Positions 9,448-18,310 are shown, counted from the stretch's first letter. The stretch is 64,000 bases of DNA from Domibacillus tundrae (GCF_000970675.1 NZ_LAJA01000012.1:1-64000); one strand, 5' to 3'. Notes: generated from the letters alone by a model not told the origin. Translations and numbers: made by a program.

Positions 9448-10350
9448 ATGGAACGTTTTTTAATTCTTGCACTCGTCGGGCTCGCTGCCCAGCTCGTTGA
9501 CGGGTCGCTTGGAATGGGCTATGGCCTCACATCGACAACACTGTTGCTAACAGCAGGGATTGCGCCGGCCATTGCATCCGCTTCTGTTCATATGGCAGAA
9601 GTCGTTACGACGGCAGCATCCGGCATCAGCCACCGTAAGTTCGGCAATGTAGATAAAGCGATGCTGAGAAAACTCATTGTGCCAGGTGCAATTGGTGCAT
9701 TCGCCGGCGCGACATTTTTAAGCAACCTGACTGGAGATTATGTACGCCTATACATTTCTGGATTCCTGCTTTGTCTCGGATTGTTTATTCTTGGACGCTT
9801 TCTTTTCTTAAAAGATGCACGGAAACAAAAACCAAAACCGCCAACGAACCGATTCTTTATTCCGTTAGGCTTTGTAGGCGGCTTTTTTGACGCCAGTGGC
9901 GGCGGCGGATGGGGACCGATTGCAACGCCTGCTTTACTCTCCCAAAAAGGCATGCAGCCGCGTATGGTCATCGGAACTGTTGCAGCGAGTGAATTTGCCG
10001 TTGCAACTGCTGCCACAATCGGCTTTATGATTTCACTTGGTCCGGACAAAATTAACTGGCTTTGGGCAGGTGCCATTATGCTTGGCGGCGTGATTGCCGC
10101 ACCATTTGCCGCCTGGATCGTAAAAAGTCTGCCGACACGCGTATTAGCTGTCATCGTCAGTGGCATGCTTATTATGACCAATTTAAATGCAGTTTTGAAT
10201 TACACAAGCATTTCAGATTCTGTGGAAACCGCGATCTTTATTGTATTAGTAATTATTTGGATTCCTCTTACATGGTATATAGTGCGAAAAGAAAAACGCA
10301 TTGCGCAAAAAGAAAAGCAAGAAATGAATACAGTGAAAAGAACCTCTTAA
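9448..10350 (+). CDS. TauE/SafE family sulfite/sulfonate-type exporter
   Basis: A 300-residue membrane protein with about eight hydrophobic segments and the TauE/SafE (DUF81) repeat, including LVDGSLGMGYG near the N-terminus and FFDASGGGGWGPIATP in the second half. The family moves sulfite, sulfoacetate or related anions. Its position as last gene of the sulfate/siroheme operon, with GGAGG and an 18-base gap, suggests either export of excess sulfite or a sulfur-anion import role replacing the missing cysP permease; the sequence cannot decide which. A strong terminator follows. Confidence 0.85.
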   Translation: MERFLILALVGLAAQLVDGSLGMGYGLTSTTLLLTAGIAPAIASASVHMAEVVTTAASGISHRKFGNVDKAMLRKLIVPGAIGAFAGATFLSNLTGDYVRLYISGFLLCLGLFILGRFLFLKDARKQKPKPPTNRFFIPLGFVGGFFDASGGGGWGPIATPALLSQKGMQPRMVIGTVAASEFAVATAATIGFMISLGPDKINWLWAGAIMLGGVIAAPFAAWIVKSLPTRVLAVIVSGMLIMTNLNAVLNYTSISDSVETAIFIVLVIIWIPLTWYIVRKEKRIAQKEKQEMNTVKRTS

Positions 10351-10387
10351 AGGCGGGGCCCATATAAATTGGGTCACGTCTTTTTTT
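10348..10387 (+). terminator. Intrinsic terminator of the cysH operon
   Basis: A roughly 14-bp stem with one mismatch and two G-T pairs (left arm ending GGGGCCCA at 10354-10361, right arm from TGGGTC) around a 7-base loop, followed by seven T residues. Confidence 0.8.
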
Positions 10388-10442
10388 ATCGCCAATTGGT
10401 TAAAATTGGGTATACTAGTAATAATACAAAGGAGGGATCTGC

Positions 10443-10676
10443 ATGAAAATTCAATTTGGCGCACTGGAAGCTTCCGTTAATGCAAAACGTCCGGCAGTTA
10501 ATGCCCGGCTTTACGCCATGAAAAGTGGAGGCTCCACTGTGAAACGTTCAAGAATGCGATCCCGCGGAGAATCTGACGCCCTCACAGCGCTTATTCTCGC
10601 CAAGAAAAAGCGTGCTGTTCAAGAAGGGACCTTTATGATTAAAGAGCCGGGGAAGATTTATTTTGACGCCTATTGA
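10443..10676 (+). CDS. Small basic protein paired with a nucleotidyltransferase gene
   Basis: A 77-residue Lys/Arg-rich protein of unknown function with an AAAGGAGGG ribosome-binding site six bases before the ATG. No membrane segment and no recognised domain; the middle is very basic (VKRSRMRSRGES). Its last codons overlap the TTG start of the nucleotidyltransferase pseudogene in another frame, a tight pair of the kind seen in toxin-antitoxin or regulator-enzyme couples. That functional idea is inference only. The partner is broken, so this gene may be an orphaned half. Confidence 0.6.
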   Translation: MKIQFGALEASVNAKRPAVNARLYAMKSGGSTVKRSRMRSRGESDALTALILAKKKRAVQEGTFMIKEPGKIYFDAY

Positions 10677-11223
10677 TCGCCTTAAAAAAGAGTTGACTTC
10701 TTTATTGCAGCTTCCGATACGTGAGCGCATGTTTGAATTTGCCGGACTTTTAACAGAGTATATATGGCCAGCCATAATATAAAACCAGTAGTTGTAGGAG
10801 GTCTCGCTGTTGAATTGTACACGTTGAACCACTACACAACGCACGATATTGATTTTATTTCCAGAGGGTGGGAGCAATTTGATAAGCTGCTGACAGAAGA
10901 ACTCGGATTCAGCAGAACGTCACGAGAGTGATATCATGAAAAACTCGAAATTGCGATTGAAAATACCTTACAGTGACCTGGAAGGTAACGAAGAAAAATT
11001 TGTTGAAATTGAATTAAAAAGCGGCCGCAGCATTTTTGTTATTGCTGTGGAAGATATTATTATTCACCGGCTAGAATCCTTTCTCGTCTCAAACGCTCAA
11101 TTTCCCGAAGATTATCAATGGGCATACCGGATGTTTTTGCTCCATAAAGATGACTTGATTGACCATGAGTACTTAAAAGCAGAATCCATTAAAACAAGTA
11201 CACATAAATGGATTCAAGAATGA
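10663..11223 (+). pseudogene. Decayed nucleotidyltransferase (DUF6036-like)
   Basis: Three reading frames join into one protein. The N-terminal part begins at TTG 10663 (LTPIDRLKKELTSLLQ). A two-base shift in the TATATATGG run at 10759-10767 moves to a frame with [14 protein letters not shown] and TTHDIDFIS, the nucleotidyltransferase metal-binding G-G and D-x-D type motif. That frame stops at TGA 10929-10931, where family members have Trp (WYHEKLE). One extra A in the run 10960-10963 then restores the C-terminal part, PYSDLEGNEEKFVEIEL through WAYRMFLLHKDDL. At least three lesions mean it is not functional. The family assignment is from memory of the motif order. Confidence 0.7.
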
Positions 11224-11538
11224 CAGCAATCTTAAAGCAAACAAGCTTACTGAAATTTTTCTTTTTTCTCATTATTAGAAGTTTACTTTTGAAATGAGAA
11301 AAAACATACCTGACTTTCTATAATAGATATTATGTTAACTTCAAAAAACCTCAAATAGAACAATAAGTCATTCCCTCAAGTTTTTATAATATTCGTTATT
11401 AAAAACTTCCCCTCTCCAAGTTGACTATAATCATTAGGTCTATTCCAATAAGCTTTGCAGTCACTCCCATAACATTCAGGTACGTTCCATAATTTTCGGG
11501 TCCGTACTGATAACTAACTTTTTTGGAGGTCGTTATGT
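11224..11538. other. Gene-free AT-rich spacer with inverted repeats
   Basis: No coding sequence seen. It holds a 12-bp perfect inverted repeat (11262-11273 / 11293-11304, a T6CTCATT arm and its complement) and an imperfect stem around 11474-11511 (TCAGGTACG / CCGTACTGA) just before the recombinase gene. Neither is followed by a convincing T tract. Confidence 0.5.
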
Positions 11539-12199
11539 ATGAATTTCACACAAGCTACCGATGATTTTTTGATGTCACTCGAAGTAGAAAAAAATTATTC
11601 GAAAAACACTATCGTTGGATATGCAAATGACTTAAAATGTTATGAAGACTTTTTACGTGCCCATAAGCGGTCATTAGAACTGAATGACTTAACACCATCA
11701 ACGAGCCGGAGATTTATTCAGGACCAGGTATTGAATCATAACGCCAAACCCCGGACCTTACAGCGCCGCATTTCCTGTTTTAAAATCATTGTGTTCATTT
11801 TGTTTAAAAGAGCGGTATATGGAATCAGACTTTATGGCGGGCATTCAAGCTCCAAAATCCGATAAAAACCTTCCTGTTTATATGTCTTTAGAAGAACTAA
11901 AAAAACTCTTTCACTTTTTAGAAAAAGATGAGCGAACGCTTGCTTACCGAAATAACTTGTTATTTAAGCTGCTGGCTACGTCAGGAATGCGCAGACAGGA
12001 GCTTGTTGATTTAACATGGGAGCAAGTAAACCTGGATAATCAGACTATCAGAGTGTTTGGAAAAGGAAAAAAAGAACGCCTCCTCCCTATGCATATGATT
12101 GTAGTACCTTTATTTCATCAGTACAAAGAACATTTAGCAGAACATCAATTAAAGGCTATATTCTTGAATATATTGACTTTTATAATCCAGCTTCAATAA
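11539..12199 (+). pseudogene. Tyrosine recombinase, frameshifted and truncated
   Basis: The N-terminal core-binding (SAM-like) domain is in one frame to about 11785 (NYSKNTIVGYANDLKCYEDFL). The catalytic domain continues in another frame from about 11789 (ERYMESDFMAGIQAPKS, then TSGMRRQELVDLTWEQV with the first catalytic Arg, and GKGKKERLLPMH with the beta-hairpin Lys). The protein then runs into unrelated sequence near 12160, so the HxxR, His/Trp and Tyr nucleophile motifs are missing. It has a GGAGG site and ATG start. It is not an IntI-type integrase as far as the remaining part shows. A related fragment lies at 21437-21610. Confidence 0.8.
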
Positions 12200-12283
12200 C
12201 AATCTTTTCTTGTGGAGCGTGGACTTTTCCATAATCATTAATCTTACCTGCGTTAAATATGTTGTGAATTGTATATTTATGGA

Positions 12284-12700
12284 TTAATCGTATATTACAA
12301 ATTTTCCTTCTTCACGTAACTTATTTATAGATGCAATCATATGATTTATTTGTTCATCGGAATGTCTTTCCCATGAACCTAATTCAGCTATTATTTTCAA
12401 TGGTTATTTAGACCTATAGGAACGTGTTGGGTTCCCAGGAAATTTTTTGTCAGTTACGTTCGGGTCATTTTCAAATTCACCTAATGGTTCTACAATATAA
12501 ATTCTTTCTTTTGATTTGGATGTTGCTAATTCAGCACCCCATTTAGCAGCATCTAATGTTGCAGTAAAATATATATAGTTAGATTTTTTATCTTGGTAAT
12601 TTGATATGTGTTGTGGTTCTAATAAATCTCCAATTTTTAGTTCTGCTTTAGTACCATGAAAAAAAGGACCATTATCTAAGACATCTTTTTTGTCATTCAT
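12284..12700 (-). pseudogene. arr: Rifampin ADP-ribosyltransferase, interrupted by one stop codon
   Basis: Reads as Arr, the enzyme that inactivates rifamycins by ADP-ribosylation. GPFFHGTKAELKIGDLL, NYIYFTATLDAAKWGAELA, IYIVEPLGEFENDPN and KKFPGNPTRSYRS match the family, and the proposed catalytic His15, Tyr44 and Asp79 are present. At codon 99 there is a TAA (12404-12406) exactly where Arr has Glu before PL(R/K)I. The same frame continues with PLKIIAELGSWERHSDEQI to a normal end at 12284. So a single substitution removes about 39 C-terminal residues. The ribosome-binding site (GAGGTGT) is intact. Activity is unlikely but a truncated product is possible. Confidence 0.8.
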
Positions 12701-12792
12701 ACTGATACACCTCTTTTATGTTTTTAGATTTGTATAATAACATTATAGTATCCGAATTGGAATAATTATACTACCCAATCTGAATGTGTGTA

Positions 12793-12833
12793 AAAAAGCA
12801 ACAAACTTTACGAAAAGAGCTTTGTTTTTTAAC
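12793..12833 (-). terminator. Terminator-like hairpin after the SMI1/KNR4 gene
   Basis: Imperfect stem pairing AACAAA with TTTGTT (extended by A/T-rich flanks), T-rich on the minus strand beyond it. Directly downstream of the minus-strand gene ending at 12834. Confidence 0.45.
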
Positions 12834-13622
12834 TCAATTTTCATCGAAATACATATCTGCATAATACTCTATTTCTTTATCCTTCCGTATGATGGATACC
12901 ATTTCCTCGACCCCTTTAGAAGATAGTATCCCTACTTCATTGAAGTGATTAGCATAATTGGCTGCTAACTGTTTAATCTCAAGAATTGGATTTTGAAGAA
13001 GAACAATCAGTTTTTGCTCAATAAAGTATTCATTTTCTTTCGTATTTTCATAAAGAAAGTTCAAAGCACGAATAACCTCTTGTTCATTACTCGTTGATAA
13101 AGCTGTGTCAACTTCATCAAGAGTCAAATGTGTTACAACTGGTTCGATATAAGCATCTTCAAGTTCTTCTTCTTTTTCTTCTTCAACGTATAATCCATTT
13201 AAGAATGTCTCAAAATTAGGCGCTAATTCAATAACTTGTTCAGAGTCCGAGTCAATATATATAATAGGAGGTTCTTTTTTTGTATTCCGATAATCAAATG
13301 CCACCCACGAATGTCCCTCTCCGGAGAATAAAACAATATTTGTGGGCAGTCCCCATTCTTTTATTAGATATTCGCTTTGTAGTATACCGTCTTCTTCACC
13401 CACACCTAAAATGTGGTCTATATGAATATGGTCCTCTGCCCAAGAGGTTGGGACACTAGAAGGAAATGAATTATAGTTAATGTATCCGCCATTTTGTTCT
13501 TTAAGAAGATTAAGATACGATTCAGGTAGCTTTACTTTAAGTTTTTCTTCTGCATCTTCAACTGCTTTATCCGTTAAAGGTAGTAACTTATAATAATCAT
13601 CATCTCGCCATATGGTTTTCAT
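12834..13622 (-). CDS. SMI1/KNR4 family protein
   Basis: A 262-residue acidic soluble protein. The N-terminal 150 residues are an SMI1/KNR4 (SUKH) domain: AVEDAEEKLKVKLPESYLNLL, a QNGGYINY segment, an HIDHILGVG stretch and SWVAFDYR. The C-terminal part is helical and acidic (EEEKEEELEDAY), perhaps HEAT-like. SUKH proteins often act as immunity proteins against contact-dependent or polymorphic toxins; no toxin gene is adjacent, so the role here is open. GGAGGG lies 11 bases before the ATG. The gene sits within AT-rich accessory DNA. Confidence 0.82.
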   Translation of the reverse strand: MKTIWRDDDYYKLLPLTDKAVEDAEEKLKVKLPESYLNLLKEQNGGYINYNSFPSSVPTSWAEDHIHIDHILGVGEEDGILQSEYLIKEWGLPTNIVLFSGEGHSWVAFDYRNTKKEPPIIYIDSDSEQVIELAPNFETFLNGLYVEEEKEEELEDAYIEPVVTHLTLDEVDTALSTSNEQEVIRALNFLYENTKENEYFIEQKLIVLLQNPILEIKQLAANYANHFNEVGILSSKGVEEMVSIIRKDKEIEYYADMYFDEN

Positions 13623-13689
13623 GGTTGACCTATCCCTCCAAAAATGGATTAAACACCTTCTGCCATTTTAACGTTAGACTGTTATTACC

Positions 13690-13759
13690 TCAACAGTACC
13701 GGTCTACTGCTGCTCAATCTGAAAATAGGGTGGTTCATTTATATGAACGTACTGTTGAG
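13690..13759 (+). repeat. 70-bp repeat, copy A (palindromic ends)
   Basis: Matches 14121-14190 at about 62 of 70 positions, same orientation, same length. With one more base on the left, its ends form a perfect 11-bp inverted repeat (CTCAACAGTAC at 13689-13699 and GTACTGTTGAG at 13749-13759), and it contains a second internal hairpin (GTTCAT / ATGAAC, 13733-13748). It lies 79 bases upstream of the CPCC gene. Confidence 0.85.
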
Positions 13760-13838
13760 CATATAAATTTACTTGAAAGCTTCCATTAGCAAGAAATATT
13801 AATATCTAAAGTACAGATAAAATAATAGAGGTGAAAAA

Positions 13839-14120
13839 ATGAAATACACTTGTCCATGTTGTGGATATAAAACACTAGATGAAGAACCGCCAGGAACGTT
13901 TGATATATGTGAAATTTGTTATTGGGAAGATGATAACGTTCAATTTGATGACCCAGACTTTGAAGGTGGAGCAAATGTTGTTTCGCTCAGACAAGCACAG
14001 CGAAACTTCGCTAAACTCGGTGCTTGCGAAAAAGATTTTATTAAATATGTCAGGAAACCAAATAAGAGTGATTTAAAAGGTTTTAATGTGTTCAATACTA
14101 ATGAAGATACGGACTACTAA
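13839..14120 (+). CDS. CPCC family cysteine-rich protein
   Basis: A 93-residue protein beginning KYTCPCCGYKTL and followed by CEICYWEDD, giving two CxxC pairs that form a probable zinc site. This is the CPCC (Cys_rich_CPCC) family, of unknown function and common in accessory regions of bacilli. GAGGTG precedes the ATG by about seven bases. The stop codon is directly followed by the second 70-bp repeat, and the first copy lies upstream, so the gene looks like a compact repeat-bounded cassette. Confidence 0.8.
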   Translation: MKYTCPCCGYKTLDEEPPGTFDICEICYWEDDNVQFDDPDFEGGANVVSLRQAQRNFAKLGACEKDFIKYVRKPNKSDLKGFNVFNTNEDTDY

Positions 14121-14190
14121 TCAACAGTATTGGTCAACTGCTGCTCAATCTGAAAATAAGGTTGTTCATTTATACGGACGCACTGTTGAG
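14121..14190 (+). repeat. 70-bp repeat, copy B
   Basis: Begins at the base after the CPCC stop codon. Terminal inverted arms TCAACAGT and ACTGTTGA remain (8 bp), while the inner hairpin is degraded compared with copy A. The ends resemble the inverted-arm layout of recombination sites such as attC but lack a full canonical core at the left end. Confidence 0.85.
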
Positions 14191-14302
14191 TAACAATTTG
14201 AGTTGTTTTGCTTTTAATGTTTTAGGAACTGTTAAACGACAGTATTGATATTTCATCAAAAGAACAAATAAAGGAGCAAGTACATTCCCTTATTTGTTCT
14301 TT

Positions 14303-14330
14303 CTTTAACTAACGCCCCCGTTACTTTAAG
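14303..14330 (+). repeat. Dispersed hairpin a (CTAACG...CGTTA family)
   Basis: Arms CTTTAACTAACG (14303-14314) and CGTTACTTTAAG (14319-14330) pair with two mismatches around CCCC. It shares arms and spacing with hairpins at 16839, 17288 and 18066. Confidence 0.6.
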
Positions 14331-14422
14331 TACAATCTTTCACAATCTGAAGAGGAGCTGCTAATATGAAAGCTCCGTTCCATTCTTTAATTCTTGTATC
14401 TGAAGGTTGAATAAAAATCGGC

Positions 14423-15046
14423 TTATATGTGATTTTTTAATCTCTTTTCCATCAGTTCTGCCATTTGTTTCGAATTTGGATTTCCTTCATTTTGTAATTT
14501 ATCAATGATGTGAATATAATCCGTTTCATTTCGGTTCTGACTTAATTTATATGCAGCCTGAATTTCTCCCACCTTAATCTTAAATCCAACAATTCCTTTC
14601 AGTTGACTTTCTAAGAGTTGAGGAGAAAGCTTATCCCATAAAACTGGATTCTCACGGTTTTCTTCGTATTTTTGCAGCAACATTGTCAGGTCCTGTTTTA
14701 ACTCTTCTTCGTTCAAAATGCTGGCTGTACCATATACATGTACGGCTTGATAGTTCCATGTCGGAACATTTTCCTGTTCATACCAGGAAGAAGAGATATA
14801 AGCGTGTGGTCCCTGGAACATTACTAATACGTCTTCACAGGTTTCGAATGTTCTCCATTGAGGGTTCCCATAAGCCATATGCCCCGTTATGTAGCAAGGA
14901 TCTCCCTCTTTAATCAACTGCAACGGCAAATGAGTAGCAATTGGTTTCCCTTGTTTTGTTGTAACCATCGTGCCAAAAGAATTTTTTTGAACAAAATCCC
15001 AAATTTCACTAACATCGGTAACCTTAAAGTATTTAGGAATATACAT
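14423..15046 (-). CDS. paiB: FMN-binding PaiB family protein
   Basis: A 207-residue PaiB-type split-barrel flavin-binding protein: MYIPKYFKVTD start, SFGTMVT, ATHLPL, GHMAYGNPQW and AYISSSWYEQENVPTWNYQAVH are all family landmarks. In B. subtilis PaiB with PaiA influences protease and sporulation gene expression; the biochemical role remains uncertain. It follows paiA by 21 bases on the same strand, probably in one transcript with the MarR gene upstream. Confidence 0.88.
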   Translation of the reverse strand: MYIPKYFKVTDVSEIWDFVQKNSFGTMVTTKQGKPIATHLPLQLIKEGDPCYITGHMAYGNPQWRTFETCEDVLVMFQGPHAYISSSWYEQENVPTWNYQAVHVYGTASILNEEELKQDLTMLLQKYEENRENPVLWDKLSPQLLESQLKGIVGFKIKVGEIQAAYKLSQNRNETDYIHIIDKLQNEGNPNSKQMAELMEKRLKNHI

Positions 15047-15067
15047 AATAACCCGCCTTTACTAAAT

Positions 15068-16064
<997 letters not shown>

Positions 16065-16087
16065 AATTAGCTCCTTAGCATATGATT

Positions 16088-16154
16088 TTTGTTGCAAATA
16101 CAGTAAAAATAATATACATTAAATTTAATTCAACTTTGTTGCATTTGCAACAAA
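16088..16154. promoter_or_regulatory. Probable MarR operator: palindrome plus half-site between divergent promoters
   Basis: A perfect 9-bp palindrome with a two-base centre lies at 16135-16154 (TTTGTTGCA and its complement), and the same half-site recurs at 16088-16096. A minus-strand promoter (TTGAAT at 16133-16128, TATTTT at 16111-16106, spacer 16) lies between them, so both operator elements flank the likely marR start point. Confidence 0.65.
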
Positions 16155-16177
16155 AAATAATGAAGGGGTCGAGTAAA

Positions 16178-16822
16178 GTGAAATATGTTTTTTATGTATT
16201 AGGAATTTTAATATTAACCCTTGGTATTTCCTTCACTATACAATCAGACCTTGGAACTTCACCTTTTGATGCACTGTTGGTAGGACTGTCCATAAATGTG
16301 GGGCTTACTGTGGGAAGTTGGGAAATAATAATAGCTTTAATATTGATTTGTTGTAATTCATTTTTAAAAAGACAAAGACCAGAAGTTTTGGGGCTGTTAA
16401 CAGCATTTATAGCGGGTACTGGTATTGATATGTGGCTTTTTTTATTGCCCAATTTGGTAACACCTGAACTATGGTACGGCAAAGTTGTTTGTTTTGGAAT
16501 TGGTTTAGTTGTTATAGGGTTAGGAACTGCAACGTATTTGCATACAAATTTTGCACCGATTCCAGTTGACCGATTAGCATTAATCATACAAGAATTAACT
16601 AGAACAAATATATTTTTTTCGAGAACATTCATTTACCTCGTATTCTTGATAATGGCAATGATTTTAAATGTACCAATTGGGGTTGGAACTTTATTAACCG
16701 TTTGTTTAGGAGGGCTAATACTTAATTACTTTACGCCGGTTACTGAAAAAGTATTAGACCGCGTATTAATACACTCTAGTACATCACCAAATCATGATAA
16801 AAATAAAAAGCATTCTATATAG
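16178..16822 (+). CDS. yczE: YczE/YitT-like integral membrane protein
   Basis: A 214-residue membrane protein with about five hydrophobic segments. N-terminal VFYVLGILILTLGISFTIQ then DLGTSPFDALLVGLS is the YczE hallmark. In B. subtilis YczE is required for bacillaene or surfactin-related functions in some strains, but its activity is unknown. The frame opens at 16082; an AAGGGG nine bases before GTG 16178 fits the family N-terminus. The stop codon lies inside the terminator stem. Divergent MarR control is likely. Confidence 0.8.
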   Translation: MKYVFYVLGILILTLGISFTIQSDLGTSPFDALLVGLSINVGLTVGSWEIIIALILICCNSFLKRQRPEVLGLLTAFIAGTGIDMWLFLLPNLVTPELWYGKVVCFGIGLVVIGLGTATYLHTNFAPIPVDRLALIIQELTRTNIFFSRTFIYLVFLIMAMILNVPIGVGTLLTVCLGGLILNYFTPVTEKVLDRVLIHSSTSPNHDKNKKHSI

Positions 16823-16836
16823 AATGCTTTTTATTT
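16806..16836 (+). terminator. Intrinsic terminator of yczE
   Basis: Palindrome AAAAGCATTCTA / TAGAATGCTTTT followed by TTATTTTT; the yczE stop codon is part of the stem. Confidence 0.8.
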
Positions 16837-16838
16837 TT

Positions 16839-16873
16839 CTTGTTCAACTAATCTGCTCCGTTAGTTCAAGAAG
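16839..16873 (+). repeat. Dispersed hairpin b
   Basis: Arms CTTGTTCAACTAA (16839-16851) and TTAGTTCAAGAAG (16861-16873), two mismatches. The loop TCTGCTCCG and the following AAAATC are shared with hairpin d at 18066. Confidence 0.65.
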
Positions 16874-16914
16874 AAAATCATCACCAGTCTTTATGACATA
16901 TGATCGTCTCTGCT

Positions 16915-17105
16915 TTATAAACCACAGTGATTATCTGACGGCAGTGTATATCCTCTAGGCATTTTCCCATGTTCCCTTCTTACTACACTACCTTCTTCAT
17001 AAAATAGGCTACACGTGTTTCTAGAGGCTTGCTCGTCATAATCTATCTGTTTCAGTTTAATTGTTTTTCAGTCCCATCATGAAATTCGCCGTTACTTGAA
17101 TCCGC
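16915..17105 (-). pseudogene. Unidentified coding remnant between two hairpins
   Basis: On the minus strand a run of protein-like sequence (FHDGTEKQL, then after a frame change near 17070 KLKQIDYDEQASRNTCSLF and EEGSVVRREHGKMPRGYTLP) ends at a TAA at 16915-16917. No start codon or ribosome-binding site remains and I do not recognise the family. The rest of 16874-17287 shows nothing else. Confidence 0.3.
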
Positions 17106-17287
17106 TTCACTCTAGGCTTCTACGATACTTGCTTTTATATGCGTTTATATGTAAATAAGCGTAGCAGCCAAACACGAGTTTATAATATAACCTAAATAAT
17201 TATATTTACTAAAAAGGTTCTTTTAAAATTTCATTGTCAATTTTGACCAAATAAAAAAACCAAAAATGACCTTTTTTGTATGTACTT

Positions 17288-17313
17288 CTGTCCTAACGCA
17301 CCCGTTAGGACAG
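17288..17313 (+). repeat. Dispersed hairpin c (perfect 11-bp stem)
   Basis: CTGTCCTAACG (17288-17298), loop CACC, CGTTAGGACAG (17303-17313). It lies 20 bases beyond the end of the minus-strand cupin gene but has no T tract on that strand, so it is not a standard terminator. Confidence 0.7.
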
Positions 17314-17333
17314 GAAGATATTAATTAATCACC

Positions 17334-17912
17334 CTAGTCTTCTTCCGCAGCTAATGCATCTGCTTTGGTAACATGAACAGTACCAAATGGATGGTTAGGA
17401 GGAGCATATATGGAGTAAAGTTTTAGCGGAACATTACCTGTATTGGTTAGATTATGCCATGTTCCAGCAGGTACCATTATTGCAGAATCATCATAGACAT
17501 TTCTTTCAAAGTTTAAATTATCTTTACTCTTGCCCATTTGAACAATCCCCTGACCTTGCTCAATACGTAAGAATTGATCAACGTTAGGATGCATTTCCAA
17601 ACCGATATCTTCGCCAACATTGAGACTCATTAAAGTAACCTGTAAATGTGTTCCTGTCCATAATGCAGTACGATACGTATTGTTTTGCTTCGTGGCTTCA
17701 TTGATATTAACGACAAATGGTTTTGGGCCATAATCTGTTAACAAAATACTTTCATTACCTTTGGAGGGGCGAAAAGAATCAAATCGGTTTGCCTGCTCTA
17801 TCCTATTAGGAAAAGTCTGGTAAACGGACTGTCTTCCACCGTTATACATTGGTACATTAACATAATAAGGATATTGATATCGATATCGATATATATAAGG
17901 AACGTAATACAT
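17334..17912 (-). CDS. Cupin domain protein with tyrosine-rich N-terminus
   Basis: A 192-residue protein. Residues 1-25 are strikingly Tyr-rich (YIYRYRYQYPYYVNVPMY), like small spore coat or surface proteins. The rest is a cupin: metal-site motifs appear as GLEMHPNVDQFLRIEQGQG and later VPAGTWHNLTNTG. The substrate is unknown; related cupins in bacilli are annotated only by domain. The Tyr-rich tail suggests a spore or envelope location (inference). The gene is bounded by hairpin c at its 3' side and hairpin d upstream. Confidence 0.75.
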   Translation of the reverse strand: MYYVPYIYRYRYQYPYYVNVPMYNGGRQSVYQTFPNRIEQANRFDSFRPSKGNESILLTDYGPKPFVVNINEATKQNNTYRTALWTGTHLQVTLMSLNVGEDIGLEMHPNVDQFLRIEQGQGIVQMGKSKDNLNFERNVYDDSAIMVPAGTWHNLTNTGNVPLKLYSIYAPPNHPFGTVHVTKADALAAEED

Positions 17913-18310
17913 TTACTCAATCCCTTCACAGTTTATAAAATTATCCTATGCACCTGTTAAGGGAATGTACTTAGATTCAGGGTGACTTATTTAAAGCAAG
18001 CATTTTAGCCTAAAACACTTATTTTATTAAATGGTCTGGTTATTGAACAAAGATCAAACCTTATTCTTCAACTAACCTGCTTCGTTAGTTAAGTAAGAAA
18101 ATCTATATTATCCTTGAATGAGCCTTTCTTTAACCCAGTTATCGAAAATGCCTTTTACTTGTAAGCACCTCCCCTTCGGAAGATTTTCAAACGTTAGACG
18201 ACACGTAATTAAAAATTTTCGTTTAAAACGAATGAATAATTTAAAGAGCAAAGGTTATTTGTTATTCTAGTAAGTATACAAATCAGGGCAGCTTAGGAGT
18301 GGATTTAACC
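17913..18310. other. Intergenic region with hairpin d and the DUF4317 gene promoter area
   Basis: No gene seen in about 400 bases. It contains hairpin d (18066-18098) and, next to the DUF4317 gene, an A/T-rich stretch with AGGAG at 18295-18299. I found no clear -35/-10 pair. Confidence 0.4.
18066..18098 (+). repeat. Dispersed hairpin d
   Basis: Arms around TTCAACTAAC (18067-18076) and GTTAGTTAAG (18084-18093) with loop CTGCTTC; downstream AAGAAAATC is shared with hairpin b. Confidence 0.65.

Noticed and set aside
11539-12199. Integron integrase (IntI) that could drive the cassette-like repeats
   Set aside because: The remaining part matches generic Xer/phage-type recombinases, the IntI-specific insertion cannot be seen, and the gene is broken and lacks its catalytic end.
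13690-14190. CRISPR array
   Set aside because: Only two repeats 431 bases apart with a gene between them, and no spacers or cas genes.
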